Notes: generated from the sequence alone by a model not told the origin. Counted from the first letter of the stretch, positions 1 through 7,228 are shown. The stretch: 9,949 bases of DNA from Nitrososphaera_A sp036522495 (GCA_036522495.1 DATDFS010000075.1:1-9949), one strand, 5' to 3'. Translations and numbers: made by a program.

Positions 1-1
1 G

Positions 2-208
2 CCACAAATTGATTATGGAAAATGTGTGTTTTGTGGTCTGTGCGTTGATGCCTGCCCTTTTTATGCACTATATATGACAAACGACTACGAACTATCATCG
101 TTTACAAAAGAGCATTTGATATATACTCCAGGTCAACTTGCTATCAAACCAAAATATGACGGTGATGCGGAATTGAAAATAGGATATAGGGGTGCTAATC
201 ATGGTTGA
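2..208 (+). CDS. nuoI: NADH-quinone oxidoreductase subunit I, C-terminal part (5' end outside window)
   Basis: This is the last 68 codons of the 8Fe ferredoxin-like subunit of complex I, which passes electrons through two [4Fe-4S] clusters (N6a/N6b) toward the quinone site. What is visible is the second cluster motif, CVFCGLCVDACP at fragment residues 8-19, matching the CxxCxxCxxxCP signature, and then the family's downstream block with YELSSFTKEHLIYT. The first cluster motif and the start lie upstream of the window, so this is an edge truncation, not a broken gene. The stop overlaps the start of nuoJ by 8 bases, consistent with one operon. Complex I of ammonia-oxidising archaea is known to lack the NADH-oxidising NuoEFG module, so the electron donor reaching this subunit is unsettled. 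Identity is secure from the motif plus the following nuoJKMLN genes. Confidence 0.93.
   Translation, partial: PQIDYGKCVFCGLCVDACPFYALYMTNDYELSSFTKEHLIYTPGQLAIKPKYDGDAELKIGYRGANHG
188..194 (+). promoter_or_regulatory. Shine-Dalgarno-like site deciding the nuoJ start
   Basis: AGGGGTG lies 6 bases upstream of ATG at 201, inside the nuoI 3' end. It supports the ATG at 201 over the in-frame GTG at 192, which itself falls inside this purine-rich site. The assignment rests on complementarity to the archaeal 16S tail (CCUCC-type) and is moderately sure. Confidence 0.5.
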
Positions 209-725
209 CGCTTACTTCGTGGGAATTGCAGTCCTCACTATCGGAACTTCAATTCTGGCATTGGAAAGTAAAGAGCTAATTTACGGAGCTATTGCTCTTG
301 CAATTTCCATGTTAGGAATAGCAGGATTTTTTCTACTTTTAGATTCTCCTTTTGTGGCGATGTTCCAAATTACTGTATATGTAGGAGCAGTAGCTGTACT
401 CGTAATATTTACAGTAATGTTGGTTAGAACTCAAGACTTATTCACAGCAAAAGACGACAAGGGTCGAAAGGCGGGTGGAATTATATTGATGCTGATGATA
501 ATGGGTGGAATTGGTGCCATATTCCTTGTATCTGGAATAAGCAGTCCTATGTTTGGTAATTTAGATTCAGAGCCCATAAAGATAGTGGAAATTGGAAAAT
601 CCATGCTTACCTATTATTCTCCTGCACTTATAGTACTGGGACTTACCTTAGCGGGGGCTGTCATTGGTGCACTAGCTCTAGCAAGAAGAGAGGGATTGAT
701 AAAAGAAAATGAATCAGTTAATTGA
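201..725 (+). CDS. nuoJ: NADH-quinone oxidoreductase subunit J
   Basis: Membrane subunit of the complex I proton-pumping arm, next to the quinone cavity. The 174-residue product has about five hydrophobic segments (roughly residues 5-20, 27-47, 52-76, 90-112 and 138-162). It carries the family's best-conserved stretch in TM3, residues 56-76 (QITVYVGAVAV then VMLVR). This segment holds the conserved tyrosine (Y60 here) and glycine of the pi-bulge helix linked to conformational coupling in complex I. I chose ATG 201 over GTG 192 because a Shine-Dalgarno-like AGGGGTG precedes it at normal spacing. The gene overlaps nuoI by 8 bases and nuoK by 17 bases, which points to translational coupling. Length is normal for NuoJ. 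The loop between the fourth and fifth segments, residues 113-136, is polar. Confidence 0.93.
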   Translation: MVDAYFVGIAVLTIGTSILALESKELIYGAIALAISMLGIAGFFLLLDSPFVAMFQITVYVGAVAVLVIFTVMLVRTQDLFTAKDDKGRKAGGIILMLMIMGGIGAIFLVSGISSPMFGNLDSEPIKIVEIGKSMLTYYSPALIVLGLTLAGAVIGALALARREGLIKENESVN

Positions 726-1011
726 TTTTGTATTAGTCACAGTGGTGCTGTTTTCGATTGGTATATATGGTCTCGTAGTCAAGCGAAACGCAATACGCAT
801 GATATTCTCAATCGAAATTATCGCAAATGCTGCGAATCTAAATCTTATCGCTTTTTCAAGACATGTTCATAATGTAGAGGGACAGGTATTTGCATTATTC
901 TCTATCGCAATTGCAGCTGCAGAGGTAGCTGTTGCATTGGGTATCATTATTATTGCTTATCGACTGTACAAGGAAATCGATGTACATGAATTTAGGAGCT
1001 TAAAGGGATAA
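709..1011 (+). CDS. nuoK: NADH-quinone oxidoreductase subunit K
   Basis: Small three-helix membrane subunit (100 residues, the usual family size), homologous to MrpC, that forms part of the proton path between the quinone module and the antiporter-like subunits. Both essential membrane glutamates are present at the same numbers as in E. coli NuoK: E36 in FSIEIIANAANLNLIAF and E72 in IAIAAAEVAVALG. The start ATG lies inside the end of nuoJ (17-base overlap). No strong Shine-Dalgarno sequence is visible directly upstream, so expression may depend on coupling to nuoJ. The next gene, nuoM, starts 22 bases after the stop. Identification is secure. Confidence 0.95.
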   Translation: MNQLIDFVLVTVVLFSIGIYGLVVKRNAIRMIFSIEIIANAANLNLIAFSRHVHNVEGQVFALFSIAIAAAEVAVALGIIIIAYRLYKEIDVHEFRSLKG

Positions 1012-1033
1012 TACCATCTAAGAGAGATATTTT

Positions 1034-2746
1034 ATGACTGAATCCTATTACCTATTAATAGCAACTTTCCTGCCATTGCTGGTTTCACCTATTGCTTATA
1101 TTCTCGGCAAAAAAAGAGGTAGTAACATAGCTACCTGGTTCTCTTTTGGGATACTGGCTATCTCTACCATGTTCCTATTCATTGCATCTTCTAATTTACA
1201 TGGAGGAAAATCAGCCTATATGGAATCCTATACTTGGAGTCAATTCGGAAATTTCGGATTAAGAATTGATGGTTTGAGTCTACCGTTTGCAATTATCATA
1301 AATATTCTATGTACTGTACTTGCTCTTTATTCAAAACCATATATGTTACACAAAATAAAGGAGTCCTTCGAAGAGAACTTTAAGAAAGGCGGCGACCCGC
1401 ACTCAGATTCAACCAGTTATAAATCAAATACTGGAGGGAATGATATGGAGTCTATCACAATCTCGGATACGAACGAAGAACAATATGTGAACCATCACAT
1501 GGGATTGTATTTCGCACTCTATCTGGCTTTCTCCATGGGAATGTTGGGAACTGTGCTTGCAACTAACTTGATAGAATTTTATGTCTTTTTTGAGCTAATG
1601 CTTGTTCCCTCATTCTTTCTTGTGGCATTTTATGGATATGGTGAAAGAAAAAGAATTGCTTTAATGTTCTTTTTCTGGACTCATGCTGGTGCTGTTGTTC
1701 TGCTTCTGGGTTTACTCGCTATGGGACTATTTGCAGGGGGATTTGATTATGATACTGTTCGAGAGAATGTCAGTAAAATCCCCGGACAATGGCTTGTACT
1801 TATCATATTTTCACTGGTAATTGGGTTGGGGGTTAAACTTGCAGCCTTTATTTTGCACATCTGGCTGCCATACGCTCATTCTGAAGCTCCAACCCCAATT
1901 TCCGCATTATTATCTCCCGCTATGATCGGAATAGGCGCGTACGGACTACTAAGACTTTGGTTGGAATTACTTGTTGGGGATTATTCTCAATACAGTATTT
2001 ACATTAACCTTTGGGGTTTGGCTACTATGATTTATGGGGGAGCCATGGCAATGATGCAGGACGATATCAAAAGAGTTCTTGCTTACTCCAGTATCAGCCA
2101 AATGGGTTACATTCTTTTCGGAATCGGCTCCGACAGCATTCTTGGGATTTCGGGTGGAACTTTTATGTACGTAAGCCACGGCCTGGGAAAAGCCATACTC
2201 TTCATGATGGCCGGATCGATAATACTTCAAACAGGAACAAGAAGCATGTCAAAACTAGGTGGACTTGCAGGGAGAATGCCCTATACAGCAGTAATTGCAA
2301 TGATTGGAGCCCTCACGATTATGGGAATTCCTCCAACTAGCGGCTTTATGGCAGAGTGGATACTATTTAATGGAGCTTTACAATCAGGTGTAGCTCATTC
2401 CGACATGCTAAGGGTTGTGGCATTTGGGTTAGGAATATTGGCAACGGTTTTGTCCGCTGCATATATCCTGTGGATGTACAAGCGAATATTTTTGGGTAAA
2501 ACTCCAGAACAATACGCGAACGTGAGAGATCCCAATAGATATGTTATCGTTACTATGGCCGCACTTGCTGCAATTACTCTTATTTTGGGAGTCTATCCTA
2601 ATCCGCTATTGAATCCAGTTACAGAATATGTGAAGGAGATGTTTTCTACCGATAATACTGTACTGCAATATGGTAACGCAAATTCTGTTGGCGCGTCGCT
2701 GCAAAATCACAGTACGTTGGTAGCCACTGCAGGAGGAGGTTCATGA
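1034..2746 (+). CDS. nuoM: NADH-quinone oxidoreductase subunit M (antiporter-like proton channel)
   Basis: Mrp-antiporter-like proton-pumping subunit of complex I. The 570-residue product is longer than E. coli NuoM (509). Channel residues visible are E187 (VFFELMLVPSFF, the TM5 glutamate), K268 (the TM7 lysine), H382 with K386 (SHGLGKAILF) and E441 (FMAEWILFNG, the TM12 glutamate, E407 in E. coli). The family block 278-307 (LPYAHSEAPTPISALL then GAYGLLR) aligns without gaps to E. coli, but the TM8 lysine (K265 there) is Gly299 here. A strongly polar, Ser/Asn/Glu-rich insert at about residues 105-152 separates TM3 from TM4. The C-terminal tail after about residue 535 is also long and polar. 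A purine run at 1020-1027 (AAGAGAGA) may be a weak ribosome binding site. The last codons (GGGS) double as a Shine-Dalgarno sequence for a small ORF overlapping the stop. M rather than L is preferred because of the AHSEAPT block, the TM12 glutamate and the absence of a NuoL-type C-terminal arm. Confidence 0.94.
   Translation: MTESYYLLIATFLPLLVSPIAYILGKKRGSNIATWFSFGILAISTMFLFIASSNLHGGKSAYMESYTWSQFGNFGLRIDGLSLPFAIIINILCTVLALYSKPYMLHKIKESFEENFKKGGDPHSDSTSYKSNTGGNDMESITISDTNEEQYVNHHMGLYFALYLAFSMGMLGTVLATNLIEFYVFFELMLVPSFFLVAFYGYGERKRIALMFFFWTHAGAVVLLLGLLAMGLFAGGFDYDTVRENVSKIPGQWLVLIIFSLVIGLGVKLAAFILHIWLPYAHSEAPTPISALLSPAMIGIGAYGLLRLWLELLVGDYSQYSIYINLWGLATMIYGGAMAMMQDDIKRVLAYSSISQMGYILFGIGSDSILGISGGTFMYVSHGLGKAILFMMAGSIILQTGTRSMSKLGGLAGRMPYTAVIAMIGALTIMGIPPTSGFMAEWILFNGALQSGVAHSDMLRVVAFGLGILATVLSAAYILWMYKRIFLGKTPEQYANVRDPNRYVIVTMAALAAITLILGVYPNPLLNPVTEYVKEMFSTDNTVLQYGNANSVGASLQNHSTLVATAGGGS
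2732..2740 (+). promoter_or_regulatory. Strong Shine-Dalgarno sequence inside the nuoM 3' end
   Basis: GGAGGAGGT, encoding the final glycines of NuoM, ends 2 bases before ATG 2743; its first GGAGG sits at a more usual spacing of 6 bases. It is the strongest Shine-Dalgarno match in the operon, yet it is 118 bases from the nuoL start. It therefore points to initiation at the small ORF rather than at nuoL. Confidence 0.5.
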
Positions 2747-2865
2747 TTATGTATTTGTATAAGGGTTTGGCTCTGCAAATGTGTATTTTGAATAATTGCG
2801 TCCAGTACAATTTGAGGACTAAATTATTGGTGAATTTCAAAATAGGAGAGAAACATCTATGGTGA
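2743..2865 (+). CDS. Possible 40-residue small protein or coupling ORF between nuoM and nuoL
   Basis: A 40-codon open frame fills the nuoM-nuoL gap exactly. Its ATG overlaps the nuoM stop as ATGA, it is preceded by a strong Shine-Dalgarno sequence (GGAGGAGGT), and its TGA lies 7 bases inside nuoL. The product begins MIMYLYKGLALQMCILNN and ends KIGEKHLW. It is basic, with two cysteines (residues 14 and 19), and only its N-terminal half is moderately hydrophobic. I do not recognise it. It could be a small complex I accessory peptide, a leader ORF that carries ribosomes from nuoM to the nuoL Shine-Dalgarno site (GGAGAG, 2845-2850), or chance. A second ATG lies at codon 3. The architecture is clear; coding status rests on it alone. 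Confidence 0.35.
   Translation: MIMYLYKGLALQMCILNNCVQYNLRTKLLVNFKIGEKHLW
2845..2850 (+). promoter_or_regulatory. Shine-Dalgarno site of nuoL
   Basis: GGAGAG sits 8 bases upstream of the nuoL ATG at 2859, inside the last codons of the small ORF that precedes it. This fixes the nuoL start. Confidence 0.55.
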
Positions 2866-4949
2866 CTGATCTCCAAGCGATAATCGGTTTTGAGGGGTTG
2901 GGAATCAATGCTTGGCTAGTTTGGATTCTTCCATTTGTGGGTGCGTCCTTAATGCCTGCAATAGCGAAAGGTGGAAAACGTGTACGCGATTATGCCGCAG
3001 TAGGCTTCGCCCTTGCAAGCGCTATCTCTGCATTGACGCTTTTGCCACTTGGAATTCACGGAGGTCATATTCACAGTCAGATTAATTGGATACCAATTCT
3101 AAATGTTCATGCTGGTACATTAGCTGATTCATTATCCATTCTTATGGCTAATATCGTGGCATGGATTTCATTTCTAATTTTCATATATTCCATAGGATAC
3201 ATGCACGGAGACAGGAATCTAACAAGATACTGGTTCTTTATGTTGTTCTTTATCGGCTCCATGCAACTAATTGTGCTTTCGGACAATCTACTGATGGTAT
3301 TTTTCGGATGGGAAGGTGTAGGTTTGGCCTCGTTTGCTCTGATTAGCTTCTGGTATCAAGACAAGAAAAAGGACTTTGTTGGAACACCTGGACATTATGC
3401 TGGAGGTATACAAATGTGGGCATCACCATCACATGCGGGACTGAAGGCATTTTTGATGACCAAGGCCGGGGATATCATGATGCTTGCAGGTATGTTTTTG
3501 ATTTTTGGATATGCGGGCACTTTTGGCTTTACAGAGTTGTTACAGGATCAGACTTGGGCAACGCAGATGGCACACAACAATCTGCTTGTTCCAGCAGCAG
3601 TACTTATTTTTGGAGGTGCAATAGGAAAATCAGCACAATTCCCACTAAATGAATGGTTGCTTGAAGCCATGACCGGTCCAACGCCCGTCTCAGCATTAAT
3701 TCACGCCGCAACGATGGTGAAAGCAGGAGTTTTCCTTGTTGCAAGGATTGGCCCTCTTTTCTTTGCGGTTTCTGCGTTAAATTCATCTCAATTTTTTGAA
3801 GTGATTGCATGGGTTGGAGCAATAACCGCATTTCTGTTGGCAACTCAAGCATTAGTCAATCCGGAAATAAAAAAGGTCCTAGCATATTCTACAGGATCTC
3901 AAATCGGCCTTATGATGATGGCCCTAGGTGTTGCAGGACTTTCGTCTTCGTTTGTTGATGGTTACACTGCTGGATTCTTTCATCTAATGAGTCATGCTAT
4001 GTTTAAGGCGTCGTTGTTTATGGGAGCAGGTGCCGTTCTTCATGCAGTTGGTTCTAGATTCATGACTGATATGGGCGGTTTAAGAGGTAAAATGAAAAAG
4101 ACATTCTTATTCATGATGATGGCAGGAATGTCGCTTGCAGCGGCTCCATTTGTTACCTCGGGATTTTGGAGTAAAGATGCAATCATCGCTTCGGTCCTTG
4201 AATCAGGATATCATTATTCCTGGGCTTTGTTTGCAATTGCAATGATGGTTTCTTTTATGACCGCCTTTTACACGTTTAGGATGCTGGGAATGACATTCTT
4301 TGGTAACAAAAGCAAGTTCATTGAAGAGAATGAATCTACTCATCACGTCCATGAAGTTGGGGCAGTTATGTGGGTTCCATTTGCAATATTGGCAATAGCC
4401 AGCATTGCAGTAGGTTTAATTGGATTTGTATTTGAACATCAACTCCATGAAATGTTTTCTTCCTATCTTGAAAATTCATTTGGCATCCATACGACCATTG
4501 TTGCAGCTCGCGACGTGCTACCCCAGGCATCTTCAGGATTTGCGCCATTTGAGGGACTAAATCCAATAGCAGTAATTGCATCGGTTGGAGCATTTGCTTT
4601 GGGTGCAATTCTTGGGGGTCTTGTATACATGAAAAAGGTCATTAGTCCTGAGATAGTGTCAAAGAACATAGTTTCTAGAGCAATATGGAAGTTCTTCTAT
4701 AATAGATGGTATCTCAATACTGCGTTATACTGGGGAGCAGTGATAGGGCCACTCGCTCTATATAGGATAGTTTGGAGATATTTCGAAAGTACAATAATAG
4801 ATGGTATCAATCCGGGTCTTCAAGGAACAATGACTTATTTCTCAAAAGTTATCAAGGCCGGGCAAACTGGAATAACGCAGACATATCTATTTGTTTTTGC
4901 AGCAGGAATGATGATAATCATCATGTTATTGTTCTTAGGAGTGAAATAG
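2859..4949 (+). CDS. nuoL: NADH-quinone oxidoreductase subunit L (distal antiporter-like proton channel)
   Basis: Most distal antiporter-like subunit of complex I; in other complexes its long C-terminal amphipathic helix runs along the membrane arm. The product has 696 residues against about 613 in E. coli. Key residues visible are E152 (GWEGVGLASF, TM5), K257 (GGAIGKSAQFPL, TM7), H282 and K288 (ALIHAATMVKAG), H379 and K383 (LMSHAMFKASLF) and K439 (SGFWSKD, TM12). Compared with E. coli, about 19 residues are added after TM5 (about 170-189, the region GTPGHYAGGIQMWASPSHAG). The C-terminus from about 590 onward (FFYNRWYLNTALYWG then a final TM at 674-694) fits the helix HL plus anchor helix. 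ATG 2859 has a Shine-Dalgarno GGAGAG 8 bases upstream. The gene follows a 112-base gap occupied by a small ORF, and nuoN starts 3 bases after its stop. Confidence 0.95.
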   Translation: MVTDLQAIIGFEGLGINAWLVWILPFVGASLMPAIAKGGKRVRDYAAVGFALASAISALTLLPLGIHGGHIHSQINWIPILNVHAGTLADSLSILMANIVAWISFLIFIYSIGYMHGDRNLTRYWFFMLFFIGSMQLIVLSDNLLMVFFGWEGVGLASFALISFWYQDKKKDFVGTPGHYAGGIQMWASPSHAGLKAFLMTKAGDIMMLAGMFLIFGYAGTFGFTELLQDQTWATQMAHNNLLVPAAVLIFGGAIGKSAQFPLNEWLLEAMTGPTPVSALIHAATMVKAGVFLVARIGPLFFAVSALNSSQFFEVIAWVGAITAFLLATQALVNPEIKKVLAYSTGSQIGLMMMALGVAGLSSSFVDGYTAGFFHLMSHAMFKASLFMGAGAVLHAVGSRFMTDMGGLRGKMKKTFLFMMMAGMSLAAAPFVTSGFWSKDAIIASVLESGYHYSWALFAIAMMVSFMTAFYTFRMLGMTFFGNKSKFIEENESTHHVHEVGAVMWVPFAILAIASIAVGLIGFVFEHQLHEMFSSYLENSFGIHTTIVAARDVLPQASSGFAPFEGLNPIAVIASVGAFALGAILGGLVYMKKVISPEIVSKNIVSRAIWKFFYNRWYLNTALYWGAVIGPLALYRIVWRYFESTIIDGINPGLQGTMTYFSKVIKAGQTGITQTYLFVFAAGMMIIIMLLFLGVK
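4938..4944 (+). promoter_or_regulatory. Shine-Dalgarno site supporting a TTG start for nuoN
   Basis: GGAGTGA lies in the last codons of nuoL, 8 bases before TTG 4953. No ATG or GTG gives a sensible NuoN N-terminus nearby, so this site decides the start in favour of TTG. Confidence 0.6.
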
Positions 4950-4952
4950 AGA

Positions 4953-6461
4953 TTGGATTTCTTTTCAACTCCACTTTTGGTAACGGTAATTCTTGGGGCT
5001 GTTGGACTCGCTATTCCTATTATTGATGCTCTGAAGAAGGAAAGAGGCGCTAACAATAGACTATATTGCGGAATTTCAGTTGTAGCAATAATACTCGTAA
5101 TTGGTATCATTATTTTTAGAATACTTTTTGGAGAATCAATACCTACAATCGAATTCGGAAAGAGTATGCTTGCAGATGACATGTTTGGCTCTTTCTTTGC
5201 AATAACGCTATTGATAGTATCAGTAATGGTAACTGCTTCCTCCTGGAACTATATGAAAAATAAGACTAATCCAGCTGCATATTATTCGTTGATTCTATTG
5301 TCTAGTATAGGAATGATACTAATCGCCTATTCTACAGATCTTGTAATGCTATTGGTTGCTTGGGAACTTATGTCCATCCCAACCTATGCCCTGGCAGCAT
5401 TTTCAAAACGTGATCCAATATCAAATGAGGCGGCAATCAAATACTTTCTATTTGGTGCTCTTTCATCTGCCATACTCGTACTGGCTATTGGACTAGTGTA
5501 TGGAGTAACCGGGACCACTAACATTGGTGAGGCAATAGTGTCTATGGTTAACATTCAGAAGGACTTGGTTCCGGTGACTCTGCTTGCCCTAGCGCTATTC
5601 ATAGCAGGATTTGGATTCAAAATGGGACTGGTACCTTTTCACATGTGGCTTCCTGATGCATATGAGGGTGCCCCTACTACAATTGGTGCGTTACTTGCAG
5701 CAGGGACAAAAAAAGCAGGTTTTGCTGCCGCTATTCGTGTAATAGTGCTAGCTACTTTTGTATTGCATCTCGACTGGGCTACAGCATTAGCAGTTATAGC
5801 CGTATTTACTATGACCCTGGGAAATCTGGGAGCGTTGGTCCAAAAGAGTGTGCCCAGAATACTGGCATATTCGAGTATTGCGCAAGCAGGCTACATCATG
5901 ATAGGTTTGGCTTTGGCACCGTACAGTGATCAAGCTCTTGGCGGTTCTCTATTTCATATAATCAATCATGCAGTTATGAAATCTGCTGCGTTCATTGCTG
6001 TAGCGGCGGTAGCAGTTACGCTTACTAGCTATAGTCTTGAAAAATATAGAGGTCTTGCCAAAAGAATGCCTCTTACCGCTATTGCATTATCAATATCATT
6101 ACTGGCTTTGGCGGGGGTGCCGCCTCTCAATGGATTCTGGAGCAAATTGGTATTATTTAACGCAGCCATTACAACCGGTCCTGAAATTTGGTGGGGTCCA
6201 TATTTGGCCATTGCTGGAGTTTTAAATAGCGCACTGTCTCTCGGATATTATGCATGGATTATGAGGAAAATGTACATGGAAGAGTCCCCTGATAAAACTA
6301 AAGTAAAGGAACCCCGGGCAATGTTGGCAGTACTTATCTTTTCAATGATCTTTATGGTAGGTTTTGGCATTTGGCATGCTCCAATCTTAGAATTTGCTAC
6401 AAACTCAGTACCAAATCTTTCTCAACTAACTGCAGTATTACCTTCATTTCCAGCAGGTTAA
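4953..6461 (+). CDS. nuoN: NADH-quinone oxidoreductase subunit N (antiporter-like proton channel)
   Basis: Third antiporter-like, proton-translocating subunit of complex I, usually next to NuoK. It has 502 residues, close to the 485 of E. coli, with about 14 hydrophobic segments. Channel residues visible are E138 (LLVAWELMSIPTYAL, TM5), K223 (GFGFKMGLVPFHMWLPD, TM7), K253 (AAGTKKAGFA, TM8), H339 with K343 (HIINHAVMKSAAF) and K398 (NGFWSKLVLF, TM12). These match the E133, K217, K247 and K395 positions of E. coli NuoN. Unlike nuoM and nuoL it has no large loop insertion. Initiation is on TTG, supported by GGAGTGA 8 bases upstream and by the expected short N-terminus before TM1. It is the last gene of the operon: the next gene converges on it 45 bases downstream. 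Confidence 0.95.
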   Translation: MDFFSTPLLVTVILGAVGLAIPIIDALKKERGANNRLYCGISVVAIILVIGIIIFRILFGESIPTIEFGKSMLADDMFGSFFAITLLIVSVMVTASSWNYMKNKTNPAAYYSLILLSSIGMILIAYSTDLVMLLVAWELMSIPTYALAAFSKRDPISNEAAIKYFLFGALSSAILVLAIGLVYGVTGTTNIGEAIVSMVNIQKDLVPVTLLALALFIAGFGFKMGLVPFHMWLPDAYEGAPTTIGALLAAGTKKAGFAAAIRVIVLATFVLHLDWATALAVIAVFTMTLGNLGALVQKSVPRILAYSSIAQAGYIMIGLALAPYSDQALGGSLFHIINHAVMKSAAFIAVAAVAVTLTSYSLEKYRGLAKRMPLTAIALSISLLALAGVPPLNGFWSKLVLFNAAITTGPEIWWGPYLAIAGVLNSALSLGYYAWIMRKMYMEESPDKTKVKEPRAMLAVLIFSMIFMVGFGIWHAPILEFATNSVPNLSQLTAVLPSFPAG

Positions 6462-6504
6462 CTAACTTTTAGTTCCTTGGAATATTGGAAAATGCGATGT
6501 GGGA

Positions 6505-6514
6505 TTTTATTTTT
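6505..6514 (+). terminator. Possible oligo-T terminator of the nuo operon
   Basis: A TTTTATTTTT tract begins 44 bases after the nuoN stop and overlaps the 3' end of the convergent gene. Archaeal RNA polymerase commonly terminates at oligo-T tracts without a stable hairpin. The tract is short and broken by an A, so the call is weak. Confidence 0.3.
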
Positions 6515-7190
6515 GATCTAGTTCTTTCATAATTTTTACAACCTTGTCGTCGGTTATTTCTTCAAAATTATCGTAGAATTGAGCAACCGAGGTAAAATTA
6601 CTTGTAGGCGGTATCAATATAGTGACGACCTCATCCACTTCATTTTTTAATAATTCAACTGTTTCGTTGGGTGCTACGGGTATTGCTATAATTATTTTCT
6701 TTGGCTTTCTCTTCTTAATCCATCTTGCAGAAACTACGAGTGTTGATCCTGTGGCGGCACCATCATCAACTAGTATTATTATTTTATCTTTAATCTTATA
6801 TTCTTCTTGTTTGGGTCTGTAAAGTAAAGTTCTACGTCCAATTTCTTTAATTTGTGATAATTTTTCTGACTCTATGTAGTCCGATGTGACCCTCAAAGCA
6901 TTTACAACGTACTCATTGAGATAAACAGTATCCTTATCCATGATGGCTCCTATTCCAAGTTCTTTGTTATTAGGGGCGCCCAGTTTCCTTGGTATGACGA
7001 TATCGAAATAATTTGCACGTCTGTTCTTGTAAATCGTATTTGCCAATATTACTCCTCCCCGTGGAACTCCAAAAACGGCTATCTCTTTTGGATTTTCTTC
7101 TTGAAGTTCTACGTTAAGTTTCGAGATGAGAAGATCTGCTGCATGTTCTCTGTCCTTGAATCTGGTGATGGAATTGTTTTCATTAGGCAT
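6507..7190 (-). CDS. Phosphoribosyltransferase-domain protein (type I PRTase fold)
   Basis: A 227-residue soluble protein of the general phosphoribosyltransferase family (PF00156 type). The PRPP-binding motif is clear at residues 138-150, IIILVDDGAATGST, with the two acidic residues D142-D143. Family blocks in order are FKDREHAADLL (11-21), VFGVPRGGVILA (39-50), IPRKLGAPNNKELGIGAI (66-83), the PRPP loop, AIPVAPNETVELL (169-181) and FTSVAQFYDNFEEITDDKV (199-217). These match the stand-alone 'predicted phosphoribosyltransferase' group (Rv0571c-like) rather than a known purine, pyrimidine or orotate enzyme, and the nucleobase or other acceptor cannot be read from the sequence. It is convergent to nuoN and divergent from the zinc-finger gene, so it is a separate transcription unit. 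The ATG lies about 30 bases from a TATA-like box, suggesting a very short leader. Confidence 0.88.
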   Translation of the reverse strand: MPNENNSITRFKDREHAADLLISKLNVELQEENPKEIAVFGVPRGGVILANTIYKNRRANYFDIVIPRKLGAPNNKELGIGAIMDKDTVYLNEYVVNALRVTSDYIESEKLSQIKEIGRRTLLYRPKQEEYKIKDKIIILVDDGAATGSTLVVSARWIKKRKPKKIIIAIPVAPNETVELLKNEVDEVVTILIPPTSNFTSVAQFYDNFEEITDDKVVKIMKELDQK

Positions 7191-7220
7191 AGAAAGTATG
7201 CAATATTAAGCACATATTTT

Positions 7221-7228
7221 CCTATAAG
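7221..7228 (-). promoter_or_regulatory. TATA-type promoter of the phosphoribosyltransferase gene
   Basis: Read on the minus strand, GAAAAGACTTATAGG contains a TATA-like CTTATAGG preceded by purines (BRE-like). It is centred about 34 bases before the ATG, which predicts a leader of roughly 8-10 bases. The similar AAGACTTTTATAG stands before the DPSL gene in this window, which lends support. Confidence 0.45.

Noticed and set aside
192..200. GTG 192 as the nuoJ start
   Set aside because: It would add only three residues and use up the Shine-Dalgarno-like site that fits ATG 201.
1011..1033. A separate promoter between nuoK and nuoM
   Set aside because: The 22-base gap is too short and lacks a convincing TATA box; read-through in one operon explains the layout.
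1967..2340. Open frames of about 90-110 codons on both strands inside nuoM
   Set aside because: They lie wholly inside a well-conserved gene, carry no domain or upstream signals and are shadow frames.
4366..5182. Antisense open frames across the nuoL 3' end and nuoN 5' end
   Set aside because: They overlap conserved coding sequence and show low-complexity, shadow-type composition with no ribosome site.
6460..6474. AACTAA-CTT-TTAGTT hairpin right at the nuoN stop as an intrinsic terminator
   Set aside because: The stem has only 6 mostly A-T pairs, its loop is 3 bases, and no T-run follows, so it would be unstable.
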